DNA of 64,000 bases from Archangium gephyra (lineage in GTDB: Bacteria > Myxococcota > Myxococcia > Myxococcales > Myxococcaceae): the NCBI RefSeq assembly GCF_001027285.1, contig NZ_CP011509.1, positions 2,550,501 to 2,614,500 of the forward strand, read 5' to 3'. Each line of letters opens with the position of its first letter. Within the stretch, counting starts at the first letter, position 1. This document shows, piece by piece, positions 33,190-42,044 of this stretch. The notes under the pieces were generated by a model. The model saw only the letters and a program-made list of their open reading frames with translations. It searched no databases and had not been told where the DNA came from. The position numbers and the translations under genes were made by a program.

Positions 33190-34128
33190 ATGGGGATGGG
33201 CTGGCCGCTGAGGATGTTCCAGGAGGAAGGCTTCTATTTCGTCACGTCCAGGTGCTTTCAGGGCCGGCTGCTGCTGCGTCCCAGCGCGGAGGTGAACGAG
33301 GTGGTGGGAGGCGTGCTGGCAAAAGTCGTCCAGCGCAGTGCCGGCAGTGTGAGACTGCACGCCTTCACCTTCGCCTCCAATCACTTTCACCTGCTGGTGT
33401 GGGCGCGTGGGGCCGCGCTCGCCGCCTTCATGCAGTACCTGCGAGCCAACCTGTCCAAGAAGGTGGGGAGGCTGGTGGACTGGAAGGGAGGTTTCTGGGA
33501 GCGGCGCTACTCAGCGGAGCCGGTGCTGGACGACGCGGCGCTGGTGGGGCGACTGCGTTACGTGCTGGCCCATGGAGTGAAGGAGGGCCTGGTGCAGAGG
33601 AGTGCCGAGTGGCCGGGACTCACATGTCTTGCGCAGCTGTTGGGGCCGGCGAGGCGAGTGTTCCAGTGGTTCAACTGGACGAAGCGCTGGAGCAAGAGGG
33701 GGGGCGAGGACTGGGCCGTGGGGGCGGGGCGCTTCGCCGAGGAAATCGCCGAGCCGGTGGAGTTGGAGGTGGCGCCCCTGCCGTGCTGGGAAGGGTTGGG
33801 GGAGGAGGAGAGGCAGCTCGCGGTGAGGGGGTTGGTGGAGGGAGTGGAAGCCGAGGCTCGCGCACAAGACAAGCCTGTAGTGGGAGTGCGGGCCGTGAGG
33901 GCCCAGCACCCGCATACCCGGCCCGAGCGCCTCAAGCGGAGTCCTCGGCCGCTGGGGCATGCCTCCACACGCCAGGCATTGAAGCGACTGCGCGAGCAGT
34001 ACCGGAGCTTCGTCGCGGCCTTCCGAGAGGCGGCGGCTCAGTGGAGGCGGGGAAACTTTTCGGCGAGCTTTCCGCTCTTCTCCTTCCCGCCGCGTGTCGT
34101 ACCAGGTCGCGTCGCTCGAGTTCTTTGA
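33190..34128 (+). CDS. REP-associated tyrosine transposase (RAYT), copy 2
   Basis: 312-aa near copy of the transposase at 11888, with the same HUH motif (SNHFHLLVW) and Tyr motif (GGFWERRYSAEPV). Differences cluster in residues 165-215, where two residues are lost (KRGGEDWAVGAGRFAEEIAE). Both copies keep full frames, so each may be functional. It is followed by inverted repeat copies at 34122 and a truncated duplicate of its own 5' end at 34161. Confidence 0.85.
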   Translation: MGMGWPLRMFQEEGFYFVTSRCFQGRLLLRPSAEVNEVVGGVLAKVVQRSAGSVRLHAFTFASNHFHLLVWARGAALAAFMQYLRANLSKKVGRLVDWKGGFWERRYSAEPVLDDAALVGRLRYVLAHGVKEGLVQRSAEWPGLTCLAQLLGPARRVFQWFNWTKRWSKRGGEDWAVGAGRFAEEIAEPVELEVAPLPCWEGLGEEERQLAVRGLVEGVEAEARAQDKPVVGVRAVRAQHPHTRPERLKRSPRPLGHASTRQALKRLREQYRSFVAAFREAAAQWRRGNFSASFPLFSFPPRVVPGRVARVL

Positions 34129-34160
34129 CACCCTCTCGGGGCTCTCGACACCCTCTCGGG
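34122..34160 (-). repeat. REP-like inverted copies after RAYT 2
   Basis: TTTGACACCCTCTCGGG followed by CTCGACACCCTCTCGGG. Confidence 0.65.
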
Positions 34161-34190
34161 CTGAGGATGTTCCAGGAGGAGGGCTTCTAT
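34161..34190 (+). mobile_element. 30-nt duplicate of RAYT 5' coding end
   Basis: The sequence from CTGAGGATGTTCCAGGAGGA to TTCTAT is identical to codons 7-16 of RAYT copy 2 except one base. It marks a third, deleted element that ends against the SDR gene. Confidence 0.7.
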
Positions 34191-34199
34191 CCCCCTGTG

Positions 34200-35096
34200 T
34201 CAGGTGTTGGAGAGGGCCCGGTCGACGAGCTGCTCCGACGCGGTGATGAAGCGGCCCGCGTACCCATCGCCGAGGGCCGGGCTGGCCTCGATGGCGCGCC
34301 CCTTCTGGTTGAACATGACGGGCGAGCGCCCTTCGAGGCTGGGGGACAGGAGCACGGGCACCATGCGCTGGGCGTACTGCTCGGCGCTCATCATGGTCAG
34401 CCCGATGAGCCACTCCACGACGCGGTGCTTGAGGGAGCCCTCGCCGAGATAGTTGCTGCGGATCTTCGTCTGGATGAGCCCCGGGTTGAGCCCGTGGAAG
34501 TCCAGGGTGGGGTAGCGCCGGGCGAACTCGAGCACGAGGGCCTCGTTGCCGGCGACGGTGCTCATGTGCACGCGCATGGGCTCGTAGGAGCGCTCCGCGT
34601 TCAGGTCCTCGAGGTCCCCCTTCTCATTGGTGCCCGGGAAGCCCATGACATAGAGGCGAGGCCGGGTGCGCCCCGCGAGAGGAGCGGCCGCCATTCGCGG
34701 CGCCAGCTCGCGCAGGATGGCGAGGCGGCTCAGGAAGCTCACCGCCATGTCACGCTCCAGGCCCTCGGCAGTCACCTCGCGCTTGGGGGCCGCGATGATG
34801 CCGGTGGTGAGGAAGACGAAGTCGAGCGCCTCGGCCGGGAGCGTGCGTCCGATGCGGCGACCCTCGGCCATGAGGCTCAGGTCCGCCTTGAGGAAGTCGA
34901 TGCCCGGCGTACCCTCGTCACGGAAGGTCCGCCCGACGACGGTGACGGACGCGCCGCGCGCGGCCAGGTAGCGTGCGAACTCGCGCCCGAGGCCATCGGT
35001 GCCGCCGACGACCACGGCCTTTCGGCCCGACAGGGTGAGCTCCCTCGCGGGAGCGATGGAGAGATCCGACCTGGGCTTTCCAGAGAAGTTGGCCAT
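34200..35096 (-). CDS. SDR-type oxidoreductase (WWOX/retinol dehydrogenase-like)
   Basis: 298 aa. The Rossmann motif is VVVGGTDGLGREFARYLAAR, an uncommon variant of TGxxxGxG. DFVFLTTGIIAAPKREVT occupies the NNAG position. The catalytic Tyr-x3-Lys is not obvious: around the expected site the sequence reads RVHMSTVAGNEALVLE. The active site is therefore altered and the enzyme may be non-classical. The C-terminal part (LSPSLEGRSPVMFNQKGRAI) resembles fungal/plant protochlorophyllide-type SDRs. It stands alone between mobile relics. Confidence 0.7.
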   Translation of the reverse strand: MANFSGKPRSDLSIAPARELTLSGRKAVVVGGTDGLGREFARYLAARGASVTVVGRTFRDEGTPGIDFLKADLSLMAEGRRIGRTLPAEALDFVFLTTGIIAAPKREVTAEGLERDMAVSFLSRLAILRELAPRMAAAPLAGRTRPRLYVMGFPGTNEKGDLEDLNAERSYEPMRVHMSTVAGNEALVLEFARRYPTLDFHGLNPGLIQTKIRSNYLGEGSLKHRVVEWLIGLTMMSAEQYAQRMVPVLLSPSLEGRSPVMFNQKGRAIEASPALGDGYAGRFITASEQLVDRALSNT

Positions 35097-35133
35097 GGCC
35101 CGGGACGCTAGCGTACTTACGAAGGTGCCGGTG

Positions 35134-35196
35134 ACTTCGCTCCACACCTCACCCAGGCGAACACTTCCACCGCGAATGTCCTGGCGGGTGAAGCAG
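35134..35196 (-). mobile_element. IS91-like transposase relic
   Basis: Minus strand reads RTFAVEVFAWVRCGAK, a diverged copy of RTFAxDVFACPRCGGR. About 20 codons remain. Confidence 0.5.
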
Positions 35197-35397
35197 GGCG
35201 GCTGAGCGCCTGTTGGCCCGCCTGTTGAGCGGGTGCGCAATCTGTCCACGAGGCCCCGTGGTGGGAGGGGGTCCTCGGACGCCACCTCCGTGCCTGGAGT
35301 GGGGGTGATGCGCAATCTCATCTTCCGGCATGAGCAGCACCCGGCTGGGACCGCCGGTCCGAGTGCCGCCTGCTCGAACCCATTGGAGGAGGCAGGC

Positions 35398-35937
35398 ATG
35401 GAGAACATGGGAAGCTGCAGCACACTCGGTATCGACACCTTCGAGAAGACGAAGGAGCACGTGTCCGCCCATCCGGAGGCAGGCCTGGGTTTCTTCGAGA
35501 CGGTGACGGAGTGGCGCGATGGTGCCCAGGCAGTGACGCGGGCGCGCTCCTTCACCCTGGAGACGGACGAGCCCGCCGTGCTCGGCGGCAGGGATCAGCA
35601 CATCGACCCGATGGAACTGCTGCTGGCCGCGCTCGGCACCTGCCTGACGATTGGCTGGGTGACGCAGGCCCGGCTGCGTGGGCTCGACTACCGCCACCTG
35701 CGCATCAAGGTGATCGCGCCCTTCGACCTGCGCGGCTACCTCAACCTGGACCCGACGGTGCGCCCCGGCTTCTCCGAGCTCCAATACACCGTCGAGGTGG
35801 ACACCGAGGCGGACGCCACCACGCTGGAGGAAATTCGACAAGCGGCGGAGAAGCGCAGCCCGATGTTCGACAACATCCTCAACCCCACCGCCATCTCAGG
35901 CCGGGTGAGGAAGACCCACGAATCGCTGGACGCCTGA
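35398..35937 (+). CDS. OsmC-family protein
   Basis: 179 aa from ATG 35398, preceded by GGAGGAGG. OsmC/Ohr fold: AVLGGRDQHIDPMELLLAAL followed by GTCLTIGW, which carries the conserved Cys, matches the central OsmC helix. A second reactive Cys is not clear, so this belongs to the broad YhfA-like group rather than confirmed Ohr. Likely role in peroxide or thiol handling. It is followed by REP-like copies. Confidence 0.8.
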   Translation: MENMGSCSTLGIDTFEKTKEHVSAHPEAGLGFFETVTEWRDGAQAVTRARSFTLETDEPAVLGGRDQHIDPMELLLAALGTCLTIGWVTQARLRGLDYRHLRIKVIAPFDLRGYLNLDPTVRPGFSELQYTVEVDTEADATTLEEIRQAAEKRSPMFDNILNPTAISGRVRKTHESLDA

Positions 35938-35951
35938 ACCCGGAACCCCCA

Positions 35952-36060
35952 GAGAAGGTGTCAAAGGACTCGTCCAGGTGCCGAGAGAAGGTGGCCGAGA
36001 GAAGGTGTCAAAGGACTCGTCCGGGTGCTTGCGATCTTCGAGTCGTCTGACACCCGTCTC
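35952..36060. repeat. REP copies and a complete REPIN
   Basis: A direct copy at 35952, a partial at 35982, and then a REPIN at 35999-36060: GAGAAGGTGTCAAAGGACTC, a spacer of about 19 nt, and the inverted GAGTCGTCTGACACCCGTCTC. The 62-nt unit is identical to 40452-40513. Confidence 0.75.
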
Positions 36061-36188
36061 AGGTGTTGGCATGTCGCCCGTCATCGTCCACGAGAGCTCC
36101 GCGTTCGAGAAGGCGGCGGAGCGCATCGCGGTCGGATATGGTCGCGCGCTTCCTCCGCGCACCCGCGCCCCTGCCCCGAGCCGTCTCG

Positions 36189-37097
36189 ATGCTTCATCGT
36201 GCCCTCCTGCTGTCCGTGCTCGTCCTGTGTGCCGCGTGCGCTCCCTCCGCGGACGATCCGGCGGACGCAGGCAGCGCCCACTGGGAGCAGATCAGCACCG
36301 CGAAGGTGTTCGACTCCAACGGGGAACTCAGCGAGTTCACCCTGCAGGGCACCGACGCGATTCTGCTCGCGGGCAGGGGCCTCCTGCGTGTCGACACGAA
36401 GACGGGCCTGTCGAAGGCCGCCATCGTGTCGGTCGACGGACGGCCCGGCCTGCCGACGGGCGGCGTGACGCGCGTGGCCTCGCTGGACGGGAGGGTCTAC
36501 TTCACCACGGTCTATCCCTTCGGCCTCTGGACGGTGGACGCCGCGGGCGACGCGAAGCTCGTGAGCACGCAGCCGGCCGGCTTCGACTTCCGCAACGCGG
36601 AGCTCGCCCCGACGCAGGACGCACGGATGCTCATCCTGGGAAAGGCCGAGAGCATCTCGGAGCCGAACCGTCTCTTCGCGGTGGACCCGAAAGACTCCTC
36701 CACCACGCCGGTGGACACGAGCAGCTGGCCGGGGCAGGAGCGCGGCGTCGTCTTCGAGCGCCTGATCGTCGACGAGGCCTCGAACATCTACTTCACCACG
36801 TCGTTCAACACGGCCTCTGCGAGCCACGACATCTATGTCGGAAAGTTCGGCGGCCCCTTCACGAAGTTCACGGTGACCACGGGGCCGTTCCTCGGGCTCG
36901 CCCCTGGCAGCGGCGTGCTCTCGTGGAACCTGGAGCACGACAAGGAGACCCTCGTGCGCATCGGACCGGACGGCAGCGTCACGCGCATCGAGGCGCTCGA
37001 CGGCATCACCCTGACCCCGCACCGCGCCCAGGTCCAGGACGGCTTCGTGTGGGTCGGCGCGAACGGCTTGTGGAAGAGCAAGACCCGCCTGTTCTGA
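36189..37097 (+). CDS. lipoprotein with beta-propeller-like repeats
   Basis: 302 aa with a lipoprotein leader (HRALLLSVLVLCAAC). The mature protein has six-odd blade-like strands such as GVTRVASLDGRVYFTTVYPF, LIVDEASNIYFTTSFN and AQVQDGFVWVGANGLWKS, resembling NHL/SMP-30-type propellers. No catalytic residues can be assigned. ATG 36189 is chosen because it begins the signal peptide; the frame is open further upstream into the REPIN. REP copies lie on both sides. Confidence 0.7.
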   Translation: MLHRALLLSVLVLCAACAPSADDPADAGSAHWEQISTAKVFDSNGELSEFTLQGTDAILLAGRGLLRVDTKTGLSKAAIVSVDGRPGLPTGGVTRVASLDGRVYFTTVYPFGLWTVDAAGDAKLVSTQPAGFDFRNAELAPTQDARMLILGKAESISEPNRLFAVDPKDSSTTPVDTSSWPGQERGVVFERLIVDEASNIYFTTSFNTASASHDIYVGKFGGPFTKFTVTTGPFLGLAPGSGVLSWNLEHDKETLVRIGPDGSVTRIEALDGITLTPHRAQVQDGFVWVGANGLWKSKTRLF

Positions 37098-37125
37098 TCG
37101 ACGCGCCGCTTCCCCGGCGGAAGCC

Positions 37126-37224
37126 GAGAAGGTGTCAAAGGATTCGAAACGCCGCCGAGAAGGTGTCAAAGGATTCGAAACGCCAGAGAAGGTGTCAAAG
37201 GACTCGTCCGGGACACCCGTCTCG
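37126..37224 (+). repeat. REP-like repeats, three tandem copies and a short hairpin
   Basis: Copies at 37124, 37156 and 37186; the last is paired with an inverted GGGACACCCGTCTCGG. The rest of the 37098-37372 gap has no gene. Confidence 0.7.
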
Positions 37225-37372
37225 GCTCCGAACCCAGCAGCTGCTCCCGAAGCAACCGCACCAGCTCATCCTCGTGCATGACGGAGCATTCTCTCGCGGG
37301 TGGACCAAAAGAAAAGGACCGCGGCCCGGACGGGGGGCACGCGGTCCCTGGACTCCACCTGCTGGAGGAGCG

Positions 37373-38479
37373 TTAGCGGAGCACGCTCAAGGCGCGGTTG
37401 TAATAGGCCTCGCGGCTGGCGAGCCCGTTGTAGCCACCGTTGATGCGGCGGGTGACCTCGCGGAAGTTGCCCGCGTCGGCGTAGGTGTTGAGGTTGCGGC
37501 TGTTCCAGAACCAGGCGGCGGTGCGGAAGCCCACGTCCGGATCGGCGGCGCGCGTGGGGTTGTTCTCCAGGTCGATGCCCAGGGCCCGGCCGGCGGCGCG
37601 GTAGTTGGAGCGGCCGGTGAGCTGGATGGGGCCACGGCCCTTGAAGCGCACGCCGTCACCGGGCTGCGTGTTGCCCAGGTCCGCGCGGCCCTCGTAGGCG
37701 GCGCCGGAGGCGATCTCCTCCATGTAGCGGAACTCGCCACTCTCGTGGGCGAGCTGCGCGAGGAAGGCGGCCTTGCGCTGGGGGGTGTTGATGCCGGCCT
37801 CGGCCATGGCGCGGTTGAGGTGGGGCAGGTACGCCTCGGCCTTGGCCTGCGACAGGTTGGGCATGATGGCGCGCAGCTGCTGCAGGGACACGCCGCCCTG
37901 GCCATTGCCGGGCACGGGGCCCGGGCCGGTGACGGGACCGGGGCCGCCCGGGGTGGGCGCGGGCTCGAAGCGGTCACCGGGGATGGTGAGCCTCTGGCCC
38001 ACGTTGATGCGGTTGGGATTGGAGATGCCGTTGGCCTGGGCCAGGGCGCCCACGGTGGTGCCGAAGCGCTGGGCGATGCCGCTGAGCGTGTCACCCGACT
38101 TCACCGTGTAGCTCTGCCCCTGCTGGGACGGAGTGGGAGCGGGGGCGCTCGGGCCGGAGCCGCCGGGGAGGGTGAGCTTCTGGCCCACGTTGATGCGGTT
38201 GGGGTTGGAGATGCCGTTGGTCTGGGCCAGGGCGCCCACGGTGGTGCCGAAGCGCTGGGCGATGCCACTGAGCGTGTCACCCGACTTCACCGTGTAGCTG
38301 GAACCGCCCGCCTGGGGGGCGCTGGCTCCGGAGGCGCCCGGGATGGTGAGCTTCTGCCCCGCGTGGATGAGGTTCGGATTGCTGATGCCGTTGGCCCTGG
38401 CGAGGTTGTTCACCGTGGTGCCGTAACGGCTGGCGATGGCCGACAGGGTGTCGCCACTGCGGACGGAGTAGGTGCTCAT
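37373..38479 (-). CDS. triple-LysM GH19 chitinase/endolysin-like enzyme
   Basis: 368 aa. Three LysM modules (starting at about residues 3, 61 and 123; SYTVKSGDTLSGIAQRFGTT is repeated) bind GlcNAc polymers. A Pro/Gly linker leads to a GH19 lysozyme-like domain (about residues 195-368). Its likely catalytic Glu is in FLAQLAHESGEFRYMEE, with a second Glu in AYEGRADLGN, and FKGRGPIQLTGRSNY is the substrate loop. No signal peptide is seen, as in phage endolysins and some predatory secreted enzymes. It would cleave chitin or peptidoglycan. Confidence 0.9.
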   Translation of the reverse strand: MSTYSVRSGDTLSAIASRYGTTVNNLARANGISNPNLIHAGQKLTIPGASGASAPQAGGSSYTVKSGDTLSGIAQRFGTTVGALAQTNGISNPNRINVGQKLTLPGGSGPSAPAPTPSQQGQSYTVKSGDTLSGIAQRFGTTVGALAQANGISNPNRINVGQRLTIPGDRFEPAPTPGGPGPVTGPGPVPGNGQGGVSLQQLRAIMPNLSQAKAEAYLPHLNRAMAEAGINTPQRKAAFLAQLAHESGEFRYMEEIASGAAYEGRADLGNTQPGDGVRFKGRGPIQLTGRSNYRAAGRALGIDLENNPTRAADPDVGFRTAAWFWNSRNLNTYADAGNFREVTRRINGGYNGLASREAYYNRALSVLR

Positions 38480-38572
38480 CGTGGGGGGCTCCGTACAAGA
38501 GAAGAAGTGAGACCTGCTCCTATTCTCGTGGGGACTGAGAAAAGGTTGCGGCGGGGGGGCGTTTTTCTGGCC

Positions 38573-38628
38573 GAGAGAAGGTGTCCCGAGAGAAGGTGTC
38601 AAAGGACTCGTCCGGGACACCCCTCTCG
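38573..38628. repeat. REP-like repeat with short hairpin
   Basis: GAGAGAAGGTGTCC, then GAGAGAAGGTGTCAAAGGAC and an inverted GGGACACCCCTCTCG. Confidence 0.7.
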
Positions 38629-38666
38629 CTCGAGGCCGGTCAAAGCCGGGCCTGGGGTCCCGGCAC

Positions 38667-40178
38667 TCAGCGCACGGTGGCCTTGAAGGAGTCCACAGTG
38701 ACCTCGCCGGTGCCTTCCACGGGCTCGGTCCCGAACTCAATCGACGACAGGTATTCGGCACCGGAGATGAAGCCGCGAGACTTCAGATAGTCAAAGAGCG
38801 GTTTGAACTCCAGGGTGCCTTGCGTCATGGGCGTCAGCATCTGGAACACCAGGAATCTCCATTGCTGCGACCCACCAGGCGGGAAGTTGTCCGCTTTGTA
38901 GGTCCTGTAACGGACGCCGTTGATCGTGATCTCCTCGACGAACCAGGCGGGGTTCCGGTCGAGCCCGTAGTTTCCATAAGGCTCGACGGCGACCATGATC
39001 TCATGCGTGATGGGAGTCTGGGGAAAGTTGGGGTAGCGGGTCGCATCACGCGTCAGCCAGAGATCGAAAGTCAATTGACCCCTTCCCGTGTAGGTGCTTC
39101 GCGTCGACCACGAGCTCGTCAGCTGGCTGATGGCATTGACTTGCCTGGGCAGGTTGGTGTTCGGTGTCACGGGGTAGCCAGGCTTCTGGCCAAACACGAT
39201 CGCTGGATAGCCTTTGACCTCGCCCGGTTCCGCCGGCCACCTCCAGGTCCAACGGGCGGACACGGAGCCATCGGCGGCGACTCCACCCATGGCGACACAT
39301 TGGGAGTAGTCGGTGATGGGTCCTCGGCCCCACTGGTTGTTTTGCACCGCGTAGGAGCCGGCGCTCAGCCATGCTTCATTCTGGCAGTTCATGTTGAATG
39401 GCGTGCGAGTCACCGAGAACAGGTTGCGCGTCTCGTAGAGCCAGGTCTTCCAGGAGGTGTCCCAGACGCCCACCTGGACGTTGTATTGACCCGGAGGCAG
39501 GTCCGCGGGAGATGGGAAGTCGTAGGCCAGGACCACCTGTGCTCCAGCCGGGAGGGTGACGGGAGAGAAGGTCTTGAGCGCATACCGGGTGTTGGCCGAG
39601 TCGTAGATGCGAATGTCGACGATCATGTCCTGCATCGTGGCCGTCGACTTCAGGGTGACCGAGGCCGTCTGGACCTCTCCGGCGACGAGGGGGTTCTTCG
39701 AAACGGACGAGCTCACGATGGAGACCTGGGGGGTGGTCGTCGTGGGCGCCTGGACCGTGAACGTATCGCGCGTCTCGTAGAGCCAGGTCTTCCAGGAGGT
39801 GTCCCAGACGCCCACCTGGACGTTGTATTGACCCGGAGGCAGGTCCGCGGGAGATGGGAAGTCGTAGGTCAAGACCACCTGCGAGCAGGCCGGGAGGGTG
39901 ACGGGAAAGAATTCTTTTCTCGCGCGTTGCGTGTTGGCCGAGTCGTAGATGCGAATGTCGACGATCATGTCTTGCATCGTGGCCGTCGACGTCAGGGTGA
40001 CCGAGGCCGTCTGGACCTCTCCGGCGAGGAGCGGGTTCTTCGAAACGGACGAGCTCACGATGGACACCGACGAGGACGAGATTTCGTCCGAGTTTTCCGC
40101 GGGCTGCGGTGAAGTCTCGGCTCCGCTACAGGCGACGAGGACGAGCGTCAGTGCGAAGCCGATGAGTTGCCTGGACAT
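38667..40178 (-). CDS. GH12 endoglucanase lipoprotein with two Ig-like domains
   Basis: 503 aa. Lipoprotein leader GFALTLVLVAC. Residues 35-145 and 150-260 are near-identical domains (VSIVSSSVSKNPL, AGEVQTASVTL, FPSPADLPPGQYNVQVGVWD), probably Ig-like modules. The C-terminal 235 residues are a GH12 fold: NNQWG, GYPAIVFGQKPG, LTSSWS, THEIMVAVEPYGNYG with the likely nucleophile Glu, and FGTEPVEGTGEVTVDSF with the likely acid Glu. It would hydrolyse beta-1,4-glucan or xyloglucan. The domain repeat is visible at DNA level as well, implying recent duplication. Confidence 0.85.
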   Translation of the reverse strand: MSRQLIGFALTLVLVACSGAETSPQPAENSDEISSSSVSIVSSSVSKNPLLAGEVQTASVTLTSTATMQDMIVDIRIYDSANTQRARKEFFPVTLPACSQVVLTYDFPSPADLPPGQYNVQVGVWDTSWKTWLYETRDTFTVQAPTTTTPQVSIVSSSVSKNPLVAGEVQTASVTLKSTATMQDMIVDIRIYDSANTRYALKTFSPVTLPAGAQVVLAYDFPSPADLPPGQYNVQVGVWDTSWKTWLYETRNLFSVTRTPFNMNCQNEAWLSAGSYAVQNNQWGRGPITDYSQCVAMGGVAADGSVSARWTWRWPAEPGEVKGYPAIVFGQKPGYPVTPNTNLPRQVNAISQLTSSWSTRSTYTGRGQLTFDLWLTRDATRYPNFPQTPITHEIMVAVEPYGNYGLDRNPAWFVEEITINGVRYRTYKADNFPPGGSQQWRFLVFQMLTPMTQGTLEFKPLFDYLKSRGFISGAEYLSSIEFGTEPVEGTGEVTVDSFKATVR

Positions 40179-40451
40179 CGGTGAGCCCCTCTTCTTGTGG
40201 ATGGCGCGATCCCAACTCCCATTCGTGCTGGGCGAATATGGGTCCGCGCGGAGGGCAGGCAGCAGTGCGATGGTGGACACACCTGCCCTCGAGGGAGGGG
40301 CTCATGCGGGTCCGGACACATCCGAGGTGCCAAAAAGCCCGTTGCGAGAGGGCCTCGGGTACGACTCAGGCGGCCAGGCAGGCCGATGCCCGAGTGCTCA
40401 GAGGAGAAACCGCCCCGATGCCCGTCTCCCGATGCTCCAGGCCCATCCGGA

Positions 40452-40545
40452 GAGAAGGTGTCAAAGGACTCGTCCGGGTGCTTGCGATCTTCGAGTCGTC
40501 TGACACCCGTCTCGGTCTCGGTCTCGACACCCGTCTCGGCGTCGG
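40452..40545. repeat. complete REPIN plus partial inverted copies
   Basis: 40452-40513 is identical over 62 nt to the REPIN at 35999. It is followed by GGTCTCGGTCTCGACACCCGTCTCGG. The rest of the 40179-40587 gap shows no gene. Confidence 0.75.
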
Positions 40546-40587
40546 GGGTGCATACTGTGGAAATCGAAGTTCTTCGAAAGTGACCAG

Positions 40588-41211
40588 ATGCTGCGCGTAC
40601 TCGGCAAGCCCACCTCGATCAACGTCCGCAAGGTGCTGTGGACCTGCGCCGTGCTCGACCTCCCGGTGACCCCGGAGCCGTGGGGCAGCGGCCATCAGAG
40701 CTGCGGCGAACCCGAATTCATGGCCTTGAATCCCAACGCCATGGTGCCGGTCCTGGTGGAGGACGGCGTCGCGCTGTGGGAGTCGAATACGATCTGCCGC
40801 TACCTGGCCGCGCGCCACCAGCGCAGCGACCTGCTGCCGGCCAGTCCGATGGCGCGCGCGCAGGTGGAGAAATGGATGGACTGGCAGATCGCGGAACTGA
40901 ACAACGCCTGGCGCTACGCCTTCATGGGACTGGTGCGGGAAAGCCCGCTGCACCTTGACCGAGCCGCCATCGACACCAGCGCCGCGGCCTGGAACCGCCA
41001 CATGGCCATTCTCGAGCGCCAGCTGGCCATCACCGGGGCCTACGTCGCCGGCCAGGACTTCACCCTGGCCGACATCGTGCTCGGGCTGTCGACCAACCGC
41101 TGGCTGTCCACGCCGATGGCCCGCCCCACGCTGCCCGCCGTGGCCGCGTGGTACCAACGCCTGGGCCAGCACGCCGGTTTCGCCGAGCATTGCGACAACG
41201 GCGTGCCGTGA
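40588..41211 (+). CDS. glutathione S-transferase
   Basis: 207 aa. An N-terminal thioredoxin-like domain (RVLGKPTSINVRKVLWTCAV; the glutathione gamma-Glu site NAMVPVLVEDG and ESNTICRYLA) is followed by an all-helical C-terminal domain with FTLADIVLG. The presence of ESNTI (Ser) and MVPVL (cis-Pro) supports a working glutathione site. A REPIN lies directly upstream, and the codon use resembles gamma-proteobacterial homologues (an impression), so transfer is possible. Confidence 0.9.
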   Translation: MLRVLGKPTSINVRKVLWTCAVLDLPVTPEPWGSGHQSCGEPEFMALNPNAMVPVLVEDGVALWESNTICRYLAARHQRSDLLPASPMARAQVEKWMDWQIAELNNAWRYAFMGLVRESPLHLDRAAIDTSAAAWNRHMAILERQLAITGAYVAGQDFTLADIVLGLSTNRWLSTPMARPTLPAVAAWYQRLGQHAGFAEHCDNGVP

Positions 41212-41297
41212 GGGGTCACGCTACGTTGTAGCCATTGACCCGTCGCTCCTGCGGATGGGTTTCCAGGGACGGCTGCGTCGAGCTGGGGGGGAGCGGC

Positions 41298-41987
41298 TCA
41301 CCCGTGCCGGTGTCTGTTCCCCTTCCGTCCACGCTTGGAGCCGCCGCGCTTCGGTGGCGTCTCGGCTCCGGACCCCAGGTGGCTGACCAGGCCCGGCAGG
41401 GCGAGCACCCCCGCGCCCATGAGGTAGGCCACCAGCCCGAAGAGGAGCATCACCCAGTCCATCCCGCCGTCGGGATTCCCGGAGATCACCAGCCGGGGAG
41501 CGTCTCCCCTCAGGAAGTCCTTCAGCTCCTCCAACCGGGCCTGGGCGTCGTCGAGGCTCTCAGACATGTAGAGCTGCTGCCAGGGGCCAGGGGGTCCGAG
41601 CAGGACGCTGTAGAGGGTGTAGGTGCGCTCGGGGTGCTCCCCGTAGCGGGTCTTCGTCGCACGCTGCGTGACCGTGCCCTGGGTGAGGGACGCTTGCGCC
41701 CCCTCGGGAATGGGAATGGGCGGCATCTGCTCCGGGAGGAGCACGGCTTCGTAGGTCTCGACGTACGTCAGGCGGCCCTCGCTCCGGTGCAGGCTCCGGG
41801 CGGGGGGATACGAACGGCCGAACAACAACCCCACCCCCATCAACAGCAACGCCGTGCCCCCGGCGAAGAGCGCCAGCCCCATGCGCCAGCTCCTGCGCTT
41901 GTTGCCGAGGAAGTTCCACACCGCCCACACCACCGGAACCACGAGCAGCACGAGCTGGATGAGGTTGCGCACGGGCATGGGGCCCAC
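41298..41987 (-). CDS. membrane protein, DUF3592-like, unknown
   Basis: 229 aa with hydrophobic segments at about residues 8-25, 36-55 and 175-200. A soluble loop lies between (LTYVETYEAVLLPEQMPPIP). The tail is basic (KRGGSKRGRKGNRH). The topology, two N-terminal helices, an external beta-rich domain and one C-terminal helix, resembles DUF3592 proteins. Function unknown. Confidence 0.65.
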   Translation of the reverse strand: MGPMPVRNLIQLVLLVVPVVWAVWNFLGNKRRSWRMGLALFAGGTALLLMGVGLLFGRSYPPARSLHRSEGRLTYVETYEAVLLPEQMPPIPIPEGAQASLTQGTVTQRATKTRYGEHPERTYTLYSVLLGPPGPWQQLYMSESLDDAQARLEELKDFLRGDAPRLVISGNPDGGMDWVMLLFGLVAYLMGAGVLALPGLVSHLGSGAETPPKRGGSKRGRKGNRHRHG

Positions 41988-42044
41988 GATAGCGGGTGGA
42001 TGGGCGGGACCGCTAAGTGGCCACGGCGGTCCGGCCCCCTTTTC

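Noticed and set aside
37373..38479. GH19/LysM enzyme as sign of a prophage
   Set aside because: No capsid, tail, terminase or integrase genes nearby; neighbours are secreted or lipoprotein genes and repeats.
11710..40545. Repeats resembling a CRISPR array
   Set aside because: Copies are irregularly spaced, in both orientations, some directly adjacent, and no cas genes are present; they fit REP/REPIN elements.
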